Below are positions 41,252 to 52,397 of a stretch of DNA of 64,000 nt, in pieces (the stretch's first letter is position 1; the number at the start of each line of letters is the position of its first letter). The position numbers and the translations under genes are program-made. The notes under the pieces are model-generated. The model did no database searches, had not been told where the DNA came from, and worked only from the letters and a program-made list of their open reading frames with translations. Source of the DNA: Pelodera strongyloides (Eukaryota > Nematoda > Chromadorea > Rhabditida > Rhabditidae); NCBI GenBank assembly GCA_036852015.1, contig JAANDG010000374.1, positions 62,001-126,000 on the forward strand, in the 5' to 3' direction.

Positions 41252-44200
41252 TTATAGTCGTATGTCTTCGATGCGTTTCTTCCTCAACTGTACGTGCCTT
41301 CTGTATGCTTTCTGGAGAACTGTAGCAGCAACTTCAAGCAATGCTTCTGGCATCAATGCACCCAAACTCTGAAGATGCTCGACGATCTGAAAATAAACAA
41401 TGGTAAGCTAATTATGAAATAAACCAGTAGATCTGAAACTTAAACCATACAATGATTCTCGAAGAAAAATGAGGCCTTAGAGCAATATTTTGTTTTACTT
41501 TCACTACCTTTTACATGTGTAATTATTTAATTTACGCGCCCATATTCTCCAACAGCATTCTCACCGCTTTATGACCTGCTGCTTTAGCGCATAGCAGAGG
41601 AGTCCTCCCTTCTTTATCAAGAGGATTTAATCCAGCACCGCCTTTTAGTAGCACCAGGACACAATCGAGACGGCCTGCAAGTGAAAAGTGGCTATTGTAT
41701 TTATTAACAATCACCATTTGTTTAAGATAAGTATTATGTTTAATTTGTGAAATTGTTCCCGCAATCTACGTGGATTCTGCACAAAAATGAAGAGCGGGGT
41801 AAATTTTGCTCGGCGCGCTTCTCGCACATAAGCAGCGCATTTACTTCCTTTACAAAGAAATGTGTGAGGTTAGCAAGCTATATATACACACACACATACA
41901 CACACACACTCCATACACACACACACACACACACACACATACACACACACACTATACGCCATTTCCGTCGCAGTTGAACTGGAAAGACAAAGGAATCAGC
42001 ATCAATGGCTCATTCCTCAGTCTCTTCGATTTGCCGATGATTTGGTTCTCATTGCGCACTCATCCCAAGAAGCCGATAACTTGCTGCGAGAACTGGACTC
42101 CTCAACATCTCCTCATGGATTGCGTATAAATATCCAGAAGATGGTCCTGATGCGGAATAAGCACGCAGATCTACATCCTGCCTCCTTCAACAGCAACCCC
42201 CTCCCGGACACCGATTGCTTCGTCTACCTCGGACGGGAAATCAACATGCAGAAAGAGCTTGCTCCGGAAATCCTACGCCGTCAGCGCGCCGGATGGGCTG
42301 CTTATCATCGCATTGAACCTGTGATCCGAGCATCCGGGGATGTCAAACTGATGAAGGCAAACCAGTTAAAGCGGATTAGCGGTCGGTATCAACAAAAAAT
42401 AGAAAAAGAGAAGGAGTAAAGAACCGTGCGTTGATTGCATTTAAACCGTGCTTGTTTGGGCTTATTTTACTTGCAAATTCAAAATATTTTGTCAACATTT
42501 CGTCATTTGGTTGCCGCGGAATGTTTAATTATTTCAAATTCCCAGATAGCGTTTTTTTTCAGCTATTTTACTAGGTCGACCGCCATGTGCGGATTTTTCC
42601 AAAGGAAGACCTCCTATGCGATGGGCTGATTCAATTCGATTCCGTTGTGCTCAAAAGACCGGTAACCCATATATCCCCTGGCAAAGCCTCGCCAGGAATC
42701 GTGTACAATGGAATGCAACATGGGACTCGCAGCTGTCAAATCGACCTTGACGCTGAAGTACGAGCCGTCAAGGTAATCAACGTAATTATTAATTTTACGC
42801 CATACCTCGGTAACAGGCGACGTGCAACGCAGTCTCTCCATTCTGATCTGCGTGACCAATTAGTGGGGCATATAGACAATCATCTTCTTTTTCGATCTGA
42901 ATATCAGTATGTTCTATATTATTATTATTATTATTTATTATAGAAAACCTAGTGAGAAAGTACAACCGATTGTCACCAGTAAAAAAAATACAAATTTAAA
43001 GAAGTACAGTACTGACATGTAACATTTGTGTGATACAGTGTGAAAAGCCGGCGAAGGCAGCTGCGTGAAGCGGAGTCCTTCCAAGGCTGTCAGTGACTGG
43101 CATCTTCTGACCTTTCATGTCTACGCTGTCAACCGTACGCCATTCAAATCCGAGCTCTGGTAAAAGACACAAATCTACGAAAAATCAATACATTCAATAC
43201 GTTCGTGAAGTAGATAATTCATACAGAAAAAATTGGCGTGATTTACAAAATGTGTGCCTTGCAATTGTTCAGTTTAAACGTTTTCTTTAAACGCAGAAGA
43301 TAGCTGTTAGCATACATAGGGTAGGTATATAGCCCTTTTTGGTTCTCCTCTGAGGGTCTGCGACTTTTTTTCTCGCTTATTAAAATTTTTCTCAAAAACA
43401 AAAAGAGGACAATTCAGTGTTGATACATATACAAACGATATGAATTCAGCTGCTTCTATGACTGTACAAAAGAAGAACAATTCATTATTTTTATCTTATC
43501 CCCTTTCGGAATCCTCAATAATTTCAACAACAAAAAAAAACAGCTCGCTTCACTCGCTAGCTCCGATTCATTCCAAACAGAACCAAACAATTTCTCGGTA
43601 TTAGTTGTCAGATTATACAATAATGTTTTGTACAGAAGTTACCTAGTGTGATCCAAATGGTAATGATGGTTTAGCACTACTGGTTTTGCGATGTAATTGA
43701 TTTCTTTTATTCAAACTAGTTTCAAATTTGTTTTCTATCATCGGTTAATTCAAATTCCTTTGGTAACGTGGGAGAACCAACCAGTAAGAAGGATAATTTG
43801 TAGATTTGTAGCTGTTTTAGAATTTTGAGTGAGCATCAAATTGAAATTGAGAAAATTGTAACACATGTATTGAACATCTAGAAGTTGCACCGAGCTGCAA
43901 TTTTTTGGTTCTGTTTGGACTGAATCGGAGCTAGCGAGTGAAGCTAGTTTTTTTTCAATGATTGAGGTTTCCGAAAGAGGATAAGGTAAGAATAATGAAT
44001 TGTTCTCTTTTTGTCCGGTCGTAGAAGCAGCTGAATTCACCTCTTTTATGTATTTTTTTTTTCCAAAACTGAATTTTTCTCTTTTTGTAGAACCCCTTCT
44101 TAGTTATTACGGCATGTAGATTGAATTTTGACGTGTAGCATGAATGAATTATCTTCGGTAGTGAACAAGCTTAGGAAAAACATGCGAAACAAGTACCTTT

Positions 44201-47200
44201 AATCATGACATAGAGTGTGTGTGCTTGTCCCCCATAACATGCTGAGAAAATAGGCGACCTAAAATCAAGTTGATACTTGAAAGAGGTCATTGTAACTCTG
44301 ACCTAAGGCGGAAAAACTACGCCGCAAATACATAGCTCATATGTGGCGCACCCCTAGTGGTTTCGGAACTATGATTTGCTAGAAAGCGCAAGAACAAGGG
44401 ACTACAATTTTTACTTTGCACGAACCTGCGAACGGAATCAGTTTCCAGGGTGCTTGCTCCGGCAGTTACTAAATAACGGACCACATCGGTATGACCACGA
44501 CCTGCCGCAAGGTGAAGCGCTGTCATAACGTTTTTGTCCTGCTCCTGGGATTGAAAAACGTGAAATATTAGCCTTACTGAAATTTTTCTTTTCATAATAC
44601 ATTGTTTTAACAAAACGCCAAGAATAAATGAAGAATTTAATGGGTCTAATTGAAAATTATTTTGTATTGGACAAAAATTGTCCATCTAAACCTGAATGAT
44701 CTGTTCGCAAACAAATTAGGAACTAATCTGAAGGTTCGCATCAAAAACCCACATTTAAATTCCATCCCTGCTTGTGAAGGAGCTTGCATATTCTTTCGTT
44801 TCCAACTAGAGCCGCGAGATGTAGGGCCGTGTACCCGCGACAATCCTTCAATATATTATACCATACGTATATCGCCGCAAGAGGCGACTACACAGTAGAG
44901 TGGGGCCAAAACGGGTTGAGCGATTCACATGAGTGACTCATCACGAGCGGTTGACGGGTCAACCCGGGTCACACGTGAACCATCTAGGCGATTCAACAAG
45001 AGAGTGACTCGTGAGCCAACCCAGGGTGAGTGACCCACGTGAATCATTTCCAATTTACGGATCTTTCTTCAAGTAAATGTAATTAAATATAATTGAAAAC
45101 GGTGGAGGGTAATTATTCTCGTATAGAACATACTAAATATTATTGAAAAGTTTAAGTTAACATAGGTAACCCGTCCGTTTTTCTTTTTGATTTTCGGCTC
45201 TGACCCGGAGTCGCCTCTTTTTTGCAAGGCCGGTCCGGGTCAACCCGAACCCGCCTTTTCACAAAAGGGCGGTTCAACTCACTGACTCGCCTCTTTGTGA
45301 GCGGTTCACCGCTCAACCCGTTTTGACCCCACCCTACTACACAGGGCCTTACTACGAAAGGGGGATTTCTTACATGAAACGTCTGAATCGTAAGTTACAA
45401 CTTGTGTGCGATATGACTCTATACTGCAATTCCGTAAAGACTTATTTTGGTCTTACCCCCAGACTCTATACTGCTATTCCGTAAAGAATTATTTTGGTCT
45501 TGCCCCAGGCTTTGTTATCACTTGGGGCTCATTGTCAAACTTATGATCACTTCATAAAGGAATGCAGGCGGTCATAGGACGTGTGCAAGAGTCTTTTTAA
45601 AATGATTAGAATAAAGCGCTGACTTGCTCCTGTCTATCGGGTGCACAATTTCCTAGTAAGAATTCAATCGCTTCCACATTTCCAGCAACTACCGCCCACA
45701 TAAAACATGTGCGTTGTTCGTTGTCTTTCAAGTCCTATACAATTAGGCTTCAGTAGTTATAATTATCTGGATATAATATTACTCATTAATAAGATATTAT
45801 TATGGATGATTCTTTATTACATCAAAAAGATGCGCGCAAAAAAACATAGAATTCAAATAACATACACAAATAATAGGGTATATGGAAACGATAAATCATA
45901 TGATAAAGCTTGATATACAGAATGCCCTCTGAACGCCATCAGTTCATTTGCTAGCAAAAACTAACCTTAAACCTTGTTGTGCTTTTATCTGATTGTTGTA
46001 GCAGCAACGCCATCGCCTGAGCGCTGTTCTGCGCCGCGTAATGAGCCGGAGTTATACCATATCTAAAACAACTTATTTACCCATTGTGAGCGCAAAAGAT
46101 AATAGTAATAATAATTTATTACATCAGAGAGATGCGCACAAAAGCCAACACAGAGTAAAATGTTTGAAAAACAAATGAGATCTATTGAAAGGAGATAAGG
46201 ACACAAAAGTAGGATTTTTTGGGACATATAACAAGAGCGTGTATGATCACATCAGTTGACATACATTTACGCCGCTTGTTTGTACAAATGGCATCAAAGC
46301 AAGTTCACCGATCTCTGGTGTTATTCCTTGCACCGGCAGCAAGCAACTTTCTAACTGCATCCACGTAGCCAAAATCGGCAGCGTAATGAAGAGGAGTGCG
46401 GAATTCGTTGTCAAAAACCTGAATCACCTTCGTTTATCAAAGCTTGATTTCGATCCTTTTTGGATTTTTGTCTAATGTCTTTCTCGAATTCACGAAGTTA
46501 CTATGTTTTGTTGAGCCTAGTCTTTTGTGTAACTGTGTCAGCTTTTGTATTCAAGTGGATAGATAAAGTTTTTGACAGGATAGATTCGCCCATTTATTCA
46601 CCTCTACTTGACATTTGATTTCTTGTAGCAGCACATCGATTACTGGTTGGTTATCAGCAGCGATAGCAAGATGTAAAGCTGTTTGACCATCACAGTTTCT
46701 GGCAGATACTGAGACGGGCTTTCGGTAGGCCAAAAGGCGGACTACCTCGACTGCTGCAACATCATCAGTCAATTTCTTAAAGAGAATGTCAATCCGGTTT
46801 TGTTGTTGGGCTCAAAAAAAAACTATTTTTTTTTGTAGGTAAGTAAAGTGAAAATAAAAATAAACAAAAACTTTTGGAAGCAAAACGTGTGCTAACACTG
46901 TCTTTTCTAGATGAGCTGCAAAAAAAGATCTTTTTTCATCGCGCGCAATATAAAAAAAAACGAGGGAGCCGACAGACAGACAATATAGATGCAACCAGAA
47001 GACGCAGTAAGACCTGTGCTGACGCGGGTCTTCTATTTTAAACTCGATTTTCGAGAGAGCCTGATACAGTATGCAGGAATCTGCGTTGACACGTTCCCTT
47101 TAAACAGTTCAGTTCCTTATCCTTATCTTTATTTTTTCTCCTTTCCGTTATGACGAAAAATAAATTGTTGTAATGGAAAACAACATGCCTCTAAATTCGA

Positions 47201-50200
47201 TAAGGTTATTCTTATGACACCCGAGCCAGTTGATAAAATGACCGAATGCAGTAGTATCGTACTTTATAACTGTTACTGTCTTTTTCTTAGAGATTTTTTT
47301 CAGCTCACCCTGTGGAAGACGTACACCTACTGCACACATCAAAGGAGTCATTTGGAACTTGTCTTTTTGATCGACAGGAAGACCTAGCACGTCGGAATCT
47401 AAAGCACAAATCATGTGAGCGAAACTAAGGAATTGATATAAAAGAAATTCTGTGTGACCCTTCGTAAATATGTATGGGATACCAAATACGTCGAAAAATT
47501 TTAAGGAGTTATTCATCGGATGCAACGCAGAAAAGGCTTTCGCGCCGTTTTCCAAGAGATAAGAAACCTCCGTTTAGAAACCCACCGATTATGAATCTGC
47601 AACACTCATAACTACACGATGCGGCCGCATAATGCAAAGGGGATCTCGATTTGCTGTCGGATGCTCGACTAAAGATGTCTTCTGAAGGACTGTGAATAGT
47701 CTCCACCATAATCTGTAATACTAAAGACATCCAACCACCAGGCTCACAGAATATAACACAATATGTCTATTTTTCAGCTTATGTTCATTCATATGACAAT
47801 GCTTTGGCAAGATTCCTGATTTTTTATAATTGGCTACCAAATAAATATGGTAAACTACCTGACTATTTATGAGACTATGCACATTATGTATGACAACGTG
47901 TTGTCAAGAATCCTGATATTTTATAAGTGTAACAAAAAAATAGAAACTAATACGCAGTGGCGCATGGTCTCGTTAACATAGCTTAGGAAAAAGGCGAAAA
48001 TAAGAGCAGAGCCATCAGTAAAAAAAAAAAAAAAATAATGAATTGAAATTCGCACCCTTAGTGTTTTGTCCGATAATTTCTTTGCAGCGATGTGCAGGGG
48101 TGTCACCCCTTCCTTGTCTTGGGCCAGAAACGGTATGCCCTAAAGGGATAGGTTCACTAGGATTTGCACCTTTTTGAATGCTTTCTATTGATAGTATGGC
48201 CGAAAACCTTCACAATGCGAAAATTACATAAAATTACTTTTTCTCCCCGAGGTAGGAGAGCTTTCTCAAAAAGCTAAACTACCTCGAATTTATACAACAA
48301 TTGAAGTACCGCAGCCTAGCTAAATGGGAAATAGCGTGACAGGGTTGGAGGTGCATATATTGTTGTGATAGACAAGGATGATTAAGAATTAAGGGCCCTG
48401 TATCTTCTAGCGTCTCCAGTCCTGCTACGCTATTTCCCACTTACCATGGCTGCGGTACTCCAATTGTTTTATAGATTTGAGGTAGTTTAGCTTTTTTGAG
48501 CAAGTTCTCCTACTACGGGGAGCAAAGGAAATTTACTGCAATTTTCGCATTTTGACCGTCATAGGTCGTACTATCAACATAAATTATAAAAAAGGTGCAA
48601 TTCGAGGTGAACCTATCCCTTTATAATAACAAAAAAAAAACATTTAAAAAAGATAAAGTGCACCTCTCTTGTCAAGCGGCTGTTTAGTGCACTTCTCTTG
48701 TCAAGCGGCTACTATATGTCAATTGTTACACACAGTATGGCATATCGCATATTTACCAATCGGCGCGAATGGGTGTGACTCGTGACAATTGCGATAGATT
48801 GTTGGGTATCCTGGCTATGGTAAATTGCTGGCTACTGCGTGAATGTTGCGTATAAAAATTAGAAAAAATTGCATCCTAATATTCGATACGGAGAATAAGA
48901 TGGGGAACCGAAAAAATAGGGGTTAACTGTGAGCCTGACCCGTTAGCAACCACCAGGCGATCCAGTTTGAGTGGAACTGTTTTATCAAGCAAATGTGAGC
49001 ATATGCATGTTTATTGTCAAGTTAAAGGGATCGGTTCACCTTAAAGCGAAATGCCAGCCCCTTTGGAAAATTTGCATATGATAAGCAAATCCTATGTATC
49101 CTATGCTAATTTTGCGCGATCGTCCACGGCAATCGCGCAAAATTAGCATAGGATACATAGGATTTGTTTATCATATGCAAATTTTCCAATCCAAAGGGGC
49201 TAGCATTTCGCTTTAAATTGTGTCTGTTTTTTTTGTTTCTTTATTTTCTACAAGGGATAATAAAAATTTGGAATACAAAAAGTAGTGTTCAATTTCAATA
49301 CTCACGAAGATATTGGGTGATAAAGTGGTGGATTGATCGGTCCGGAATGCAAAAAGGGCAATTGCCCTATACAAACAAGGCAGGACAATTGCCCTTTTTG
49401 CATTTCGGACCGATCAATCCACCACTTTATCACCCAATATCTTCGTGAGTATTGAAATTGAATACTACTTTTTGTATTCCAAATTTTTATTATCCCTTAT
49501 AGAAAATAAAGAAACAAAAAAAACAGACACAATTTAAGGTGAACCGATCCCTTTAAGTGATCCACGAACACATTGATTAGATCGGTGACGGCAAACCTGT
49601 GGTGTATTTCCCGATTGAAGTATCAGCTTCATTAACTTGATCGCAGCGGAATGAACGGCATAGTGGAGAACAGTAGCATTATTATTATCAACATCCCATA
49701 TCGAGAGACCTTTTCTGGAAAGTACAAAATTCCCTTATTAATTTTATAAGCGGAAATTGTTCGTAGTAGAATTATTTGATGTGTCCTTATATGTTTCTTA
49801 CCATTGTATCTATAGTTGTTGTGTCTACGTGTTCTTTTTTTTACGATGTTTTCTAAATGTAAGATGTGGACATTCTGTAACGAAATTTCTCCATTTGTGA
49901 GCACATTAAAAAATACGCGTCACACGTTGGATCATTCTAACTAAACTAAGCACACTAGAAAGGGTTGTCGTGCTGAACTTTAAAAAAAACGGTCTACAAA
50001 GATAAAGGTTAGTACCTAATCAAAAATTGGGCGTTCTTGATATTGTCCATAAGTGCCGCGTGTACCAAAGCCGTTCTTCCACGTGCGTCTCTCTGTTTTA
50101 CCGCTTCCGGATATTTCTTACAAAAACGTTCCACATCGCCCTGTAGATCATTTACAAGTCTGGATAGTTTTTCTTTTTGGGAATGCAAGGCAAATCGACA

Positions 50201-50281
50201 CGACGCACCAGCGACACAAACGTAAAAATAGAATATTTAAGATAAAACAACTCACATTTGCGGCGTGATAAAATATTTCAT
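41252..50281 (-). CDS. nphp-2: Inversin (nephrocystin-2) orthologue, ankyrin repeats plus IQ motif
   Basis: Sixteen exons, right to left: 50256-50281, 50016-50159, 49597-49714, 48056-48139, 47586-47712, 47309-47398, 46602-46753, 46309-46418, 45966-46062, 45624-45734, 44753-44845, 44415-44544, 44197-44241, 43037-43156, 41565-41674, 41252-41386. All phases agree, giving 563 aa. Nearly the whole protein is ankyrin repeats; the order FRTPLHYAADFG, GITPAHYAAQNS, QRTCFMWAVVAG parallels vertebrate inversin (FRTPLHWAA, TPLHYAAQ, RTSFMWAA) as I recall it. The last exon has an IQ motif (VLQKAYRRHVQLRKKR), as inversin has after its repeats. The long C-terminal tail of vertebrate inversin is absent. Inversin acts at the ciliary inversin compartment and in Wnt signalling. 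Introns contain an RTE fragment, a hAT-like MITE and TTAA MITEs. Start codon uncertain: an upstream ATG at 50301-50303 is out of frame with the splice. Confidence 0.92.
41885..41952 (+). repeat. (CA)n microsatellite
   Basis: ACACACACATACACACACAC-type repeat of about 68 bp in an inversin intron. Confidence 0.95.
41960..42380 (+). mobile_element. RTE-like non-LTR reverse transcriptase fragment
   Basis: Encodes QLNWKDKGISINGS, then (one base shifted) LRFADDLVLIAHSSQEA with the RT catalytic FADD, followed by GLRINIQK and FVYLGREINMQKELAPE and LRRQRAGWAAYH. This order is that of RT domains of RTE-type elements, abundant in nematodes. Only about 130 codons of the RT palm/thumb region remain, with one frameshift; dead. 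Antisense to inversin, in the intron between its 43.0 and 41.7 kb exons. Confidence 0.8.
42550..42945. other. Unassigned segment open on both strands
   Basis: Plus strand can encode DGLIQFDSVVLKRPVTHIS..., minus strand YLDGSYFSVKVDLTAAS. Composition is less AT-rich than its surroundings, so it may be transposon-derived. Not part of the inversin model. Confidence 0.3.
43330..44095. repeat. Long inverted-repeat element (not TTAA type)
   Basis: Arms: GAATTCAGCTGCTTCTA, CACTCGCTAGCTCCGATTC, CAGAACCAA on the left against TTGGTTCTG, GAATCGGAGCTAGCGAGTG, AGAAGCAGCTGAATTC on the right. Lies between two inversin exons. Confidence 0.75.
44896..45336. mobile_element. hAT-like MITE with 8-bp target duplication
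   Basis: Inverted ends TAGAGTGGGGCCAAAACGGG and CCCGTTTTGACCCCACCCTA, flanked by CTACACAG on both sides (44888-44895, 45337-45344). An 8-bp duplication and TAGNG ends are typical of hAT elements. Interior (GTGAGTGACCCACGTG-type repeats) non-coding. Sits in an inversin intron, 43 bp beyond an exon edge. Confidence 0.85.
46790..46990 (-). repeat. Dispersed repeat, copy 1
   Basis: Minus strand shows GTCTGTCTGTCGGCTCCCTCG, AAAAGATCTTTTTTTGCAGC and GTGCTAGCACACG-like motifs shared with 51895-52210 and, in part, 55385-55515. Family unknown. Confidence 0.7.
48132..48150 (-). promoter_or_regulatory. Inversin splice acceptor supplied by a MITE end
   Basis: The exon 48056-48139 is preceded on the minus strand by CCTATCCCTTTAG. 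CCCTTTA is the terminal sequence of the MITE that starts at 48140, where other copies end CCCTTTAA. The last base is G here, giving a 3' splice AG exactly at the element edge. Confidence 0.7.
48140..48622. repeat. Palindromic MITE, family L
   Basis: Left CTAAAGGGATAGGTTCACT, right GAGGTGAACCTATCCCTTTA; arms of about 170 bp. Other copies 55537-56313 and 57642-60307. Lies in an inversin intron and abuts the exon. Confidence 0.85.
48735..48947. repeat. Half of a family H MITE
   Basis: Right half only: GACAATTGCGATAGATTG... GAGCCTGACCCGTTAG. Confidence 0.7.
49022..49556. repeat. Palindromic MITE, family K, with nested family B element
   Basis: TTAAAGGGATCGGTTCACC to GGTGAACCGATCCCTTTAA, near-perfect arms of about 170 bp meeting at GGGCAATTGCCC repeats. 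The left arm is interrupted at 49041-49216 by family B; the right arm is intact. Confidence 0.92.
49041..49216. repeat. Nested hairpin MITE, family B
   Basis: TTAA|AGCGAAATGCCAGCC to GCTAGCATTTCGCT|TTAA; inserted in the TTAA of TTCACCTTAAATTGTG, a site that is uninterrupted in the mirror arm. Confidence 0.92.
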
Positions 50282-50342
50282 TTGGTGATTCTTCTGAGGA
50301 CATCCCCAAATAAGCTTCGTAAATTGTTACTCAATCTAATCA

Positions 50343-50352
50343 CTGAAAACCC
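50343..50352 (-). promoter_or_regulatory. Candidate trans-splice (spliced leader) acceptor of inversin
   Basis: GGTTTTCAG on the minus strand 39-61 bp upstream of the possible start codons; no upstream exon needed. Strong acceptor without a matching donor upstream suggests spliced-leader addition. Inference. Confidence 0.45.
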
Positions 50353-50881
50353 GATTTATGAGATGCTGATAAACTCATAAAAACGGCACACATTGGGGAC
50401 TCACTCAGTATGATTCCTCATATACAGTAAACTAGAAAATAAGAGTATCTGTGCCAAAGGCCCCTCAACTAACTTGTATACTGATTCAAGTTGTCATTAA
50501 CTTGTTCTCAGCCTACGTCTACTTTTTTTTAGTCTATGAACTAAAAAAATTAAAATAGCACTTACAATCAGTTATTGAACTAGAAGTGAGAAAATGAGCA
50601 GATTCTAAATCAGGACAGGCACAATAAGTCAGCAATACGAAATAATGATTAAAAACCAATTTATGACAATACAAAATAAGCCAATAGCGAACCGAGAGAA
50701 CGAACCAGTAGGTCCGGGTCAATGCAAAAATAAGCACAAAATCAATAGAAATAAAAGAAATGATCGCCAAGATAATATTGCATTGATATGCCTTTCCTTT
50801 CCAACGAGACAGTACAGCGAGCACGAGAGTGAGATCGCAGAAACTGGTTTTGCAAATCGTCAGATGTTATATAGTGCATAA

Positions 50882-51217
50882 ATGTTATACTCTGAAGATT
50901 ACAAGATGCAAGATACAAGAGTCTTATTAAGAGCCAAAGGTAAATGTCATAGATTATACCATTCTAATGATGAGCTAATTACGAATGAAATATCATTTTA
51001 TACTGAGCCCTATGAAGATATGAAAATATTAAAGCACTCCCAACATATTCTGCGCTCCTCGTGCAAAGATGAATTTCAAGATTACATGCACAGCATTTGC
51101 TGCCGCATAATTTACGACAATTCTAGAGACGAATGCGTAGAATTATCTCTAAAAACGCGTATACTATTGAAAAAGCAGAATTTGAAATTAATTTTCTTCT
51201 TACTTGAAAATCGTTGA
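50882..51217 (+). CDS. Hypothetical open frame, 111 codons
   Basis: MLYSEDYKMQDTRVLLRAK..., contains CKDEFQDYMHSICCRII. Not recognised. A donor-like GTAAATG near 50938 and acceptor-like TCATAG 12 bp later could mean exon boundaries. It stands alone between inversin and the Cys-rich receptor-like gene, so it is doubtful. Confidence 0.25.
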   Translation: MLYSEDYKMQDTRVLLRAKGKCHRLYHSNDELITNEISFYTEPYEDMKILKHSQHILRSSCKDEFQDYMHSICCRIIYDNSRDECVELSLKTRILLKKQNLKLIFFLLENR

Positions 51218-51260
51218 ACAAAGTAACTGAAGCATACATTCTATTAGTATAGCTTAAAAG

Positions 51261-51634
51261 TTAAAGGCACAGGCCCACGCAAAAAAAGTTTTCCCCTATT
51301 TTTCTGTGATAAATCTCCCAGACTACCCAAATGTGGCTGTGAAAACCGTTTTGCTTAGTATGCTAAATTGGGGAACATATTCGCGGAAGAAGATCGTCAG
51401 AAATGTACCGCAGTTGAGCTTGAAATGAGTTTCTGAGCCATAAAATACAGTGTGTCCAGAAACCCGTTTTTGGCTATTTTTGGTTCGGTAACTAGCTGTG
51501 GATCTTCTTTCGCGAGTATCTTCCCCAAATTTGCATATTATGCAAAACGGTGTTCACAGCCACTTTTGAGTTATCTGGGAGATTTACTCAGAAAAATTAG
51601 GGAAAACTTTTTATACGTGGGCCAGTGCCTTTAA
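51261..51634. repeat. Palindromic MITE (TTAAAGGCACAGGCCCACG)
   Basis: Right end GGGCCAGTGCCTTTAA; arms of about 150 bp with GTTTTCCCC/GATCTTCTTTCGCG. Second copy 56316-56569. Confidence 0.85.
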
Positions 51635-51654
51635 CTTCAAAAAGTGGATACTTA

Positions 51655-51760
51655 TTCGGTAACTTCAACAAAAGATCCGCGTCAGCCAGCACATTCACCC
51701 ACTGAGCTATGCACGCATATGTGGCAAAAGGACGGAAAGACGTAGACGTCTTTCCGCTGG
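51655..51760 (-). other. tRNA-like fragment and perfect palindrome
   Basis: Minus strand GCATAGCTCAGTGGGTGAATG resembles a tRNA D-arm/A box. Next to it GGAAAGACGTAGACGTCTTTCC-type palindrome (51734-51756). Confidence 0.45.
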
Positions 51761-51778
51761 CAGTCATTTGGACCTCTC

Positions 51779-51895
51779 CTCGGCTGCCTCGGCATTTGCG
51801 AGGCGCTACCTCGGCATTGTCGAGGCGCTTTTTCCTCGGCATTGTCGAGGCAAATTGTGAAAACCTCGGCGTTTGCGAGGCAACTTTTTCCAGTG
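51779..51895. repeat. Array of short hairpins, CCTCG-N-CGAGG
   Basis: Four units of CCTCGGCATTGTCGAGGC or CCTCGGCATTTGCGAGGC spaced 22-33 bp, separated by T-rich spacers; each folds into a 5-6 bp stem with 6-7 nt loop. Incomplete fifth unit at the start. Confidence 0.8.
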
Positions 51896-52210
51896 GCATC
51901 TTTCTTGTCTGTCTGTCTGGATCCCTCGTTTTTTATCTGCTGTATAACTGCGCGTGTTTAAAAAAAAAGATCTTTTTTGCAACACATCTAGAAAGACCAT
52001 GCTAGCACACGTCTTTTGCTTCAAGAACTCGCTCTTTTTGAGCAAACGACCGGAATCCCATATTGAAGAAATTTTTTGGAGGGGTTTGAAATTGTTTTTC
52101 TTCTTATCTAAAAGTTTTTATTTATTTTTATTTTCACTTTCACTTTCCTTACCTTCAAAAGGTAAGCTTCTTTTTTTTTAGCCCAACATGCAAAACCGTC
52201 AGCGTCAGCG
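51895..52210 (+). repeat. Dispersed repeat, copy 2
   Basis: GTCTGTCTGTCTGGATCCCTC, AAAAGATCTTTTTTGC, GCACACGTCTTTTGCTTC, then GGAATCCCATATTGAAG and TTTTTATTTTCACTTTC; the last part also at 55385-55515. Confidence 0.75.
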
Positions 52211-52397
52211 AAAAGAGGTAAGTGATTTTATATAACAAGACATGCTTTTTTTGCAAGGCATAGTTTTTCTTTCCCCGTACTGTAGCTGTACAACTCAACT
52301 TTTGTTCGTTTCAGGTCGATTCAGGTCGAAATTTCAAAGCGCTTTGCTATCCCCAGGGAATACACCGTCTACCATACGTTTCAAAAACCGCCCGTTA

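Noticed and set aside
41747..42129. Coding frame across the CA repeat
   Set aside because: Simple-sequence repeat reading (THTHTH); not a gene.
43750..44040. 96-codon minus-strand frame as an inversin exon
   Set aside because: It lies in one arm of a long inverted repeat, and the neighbouring inversin exons already join in phase through 44197-44241.
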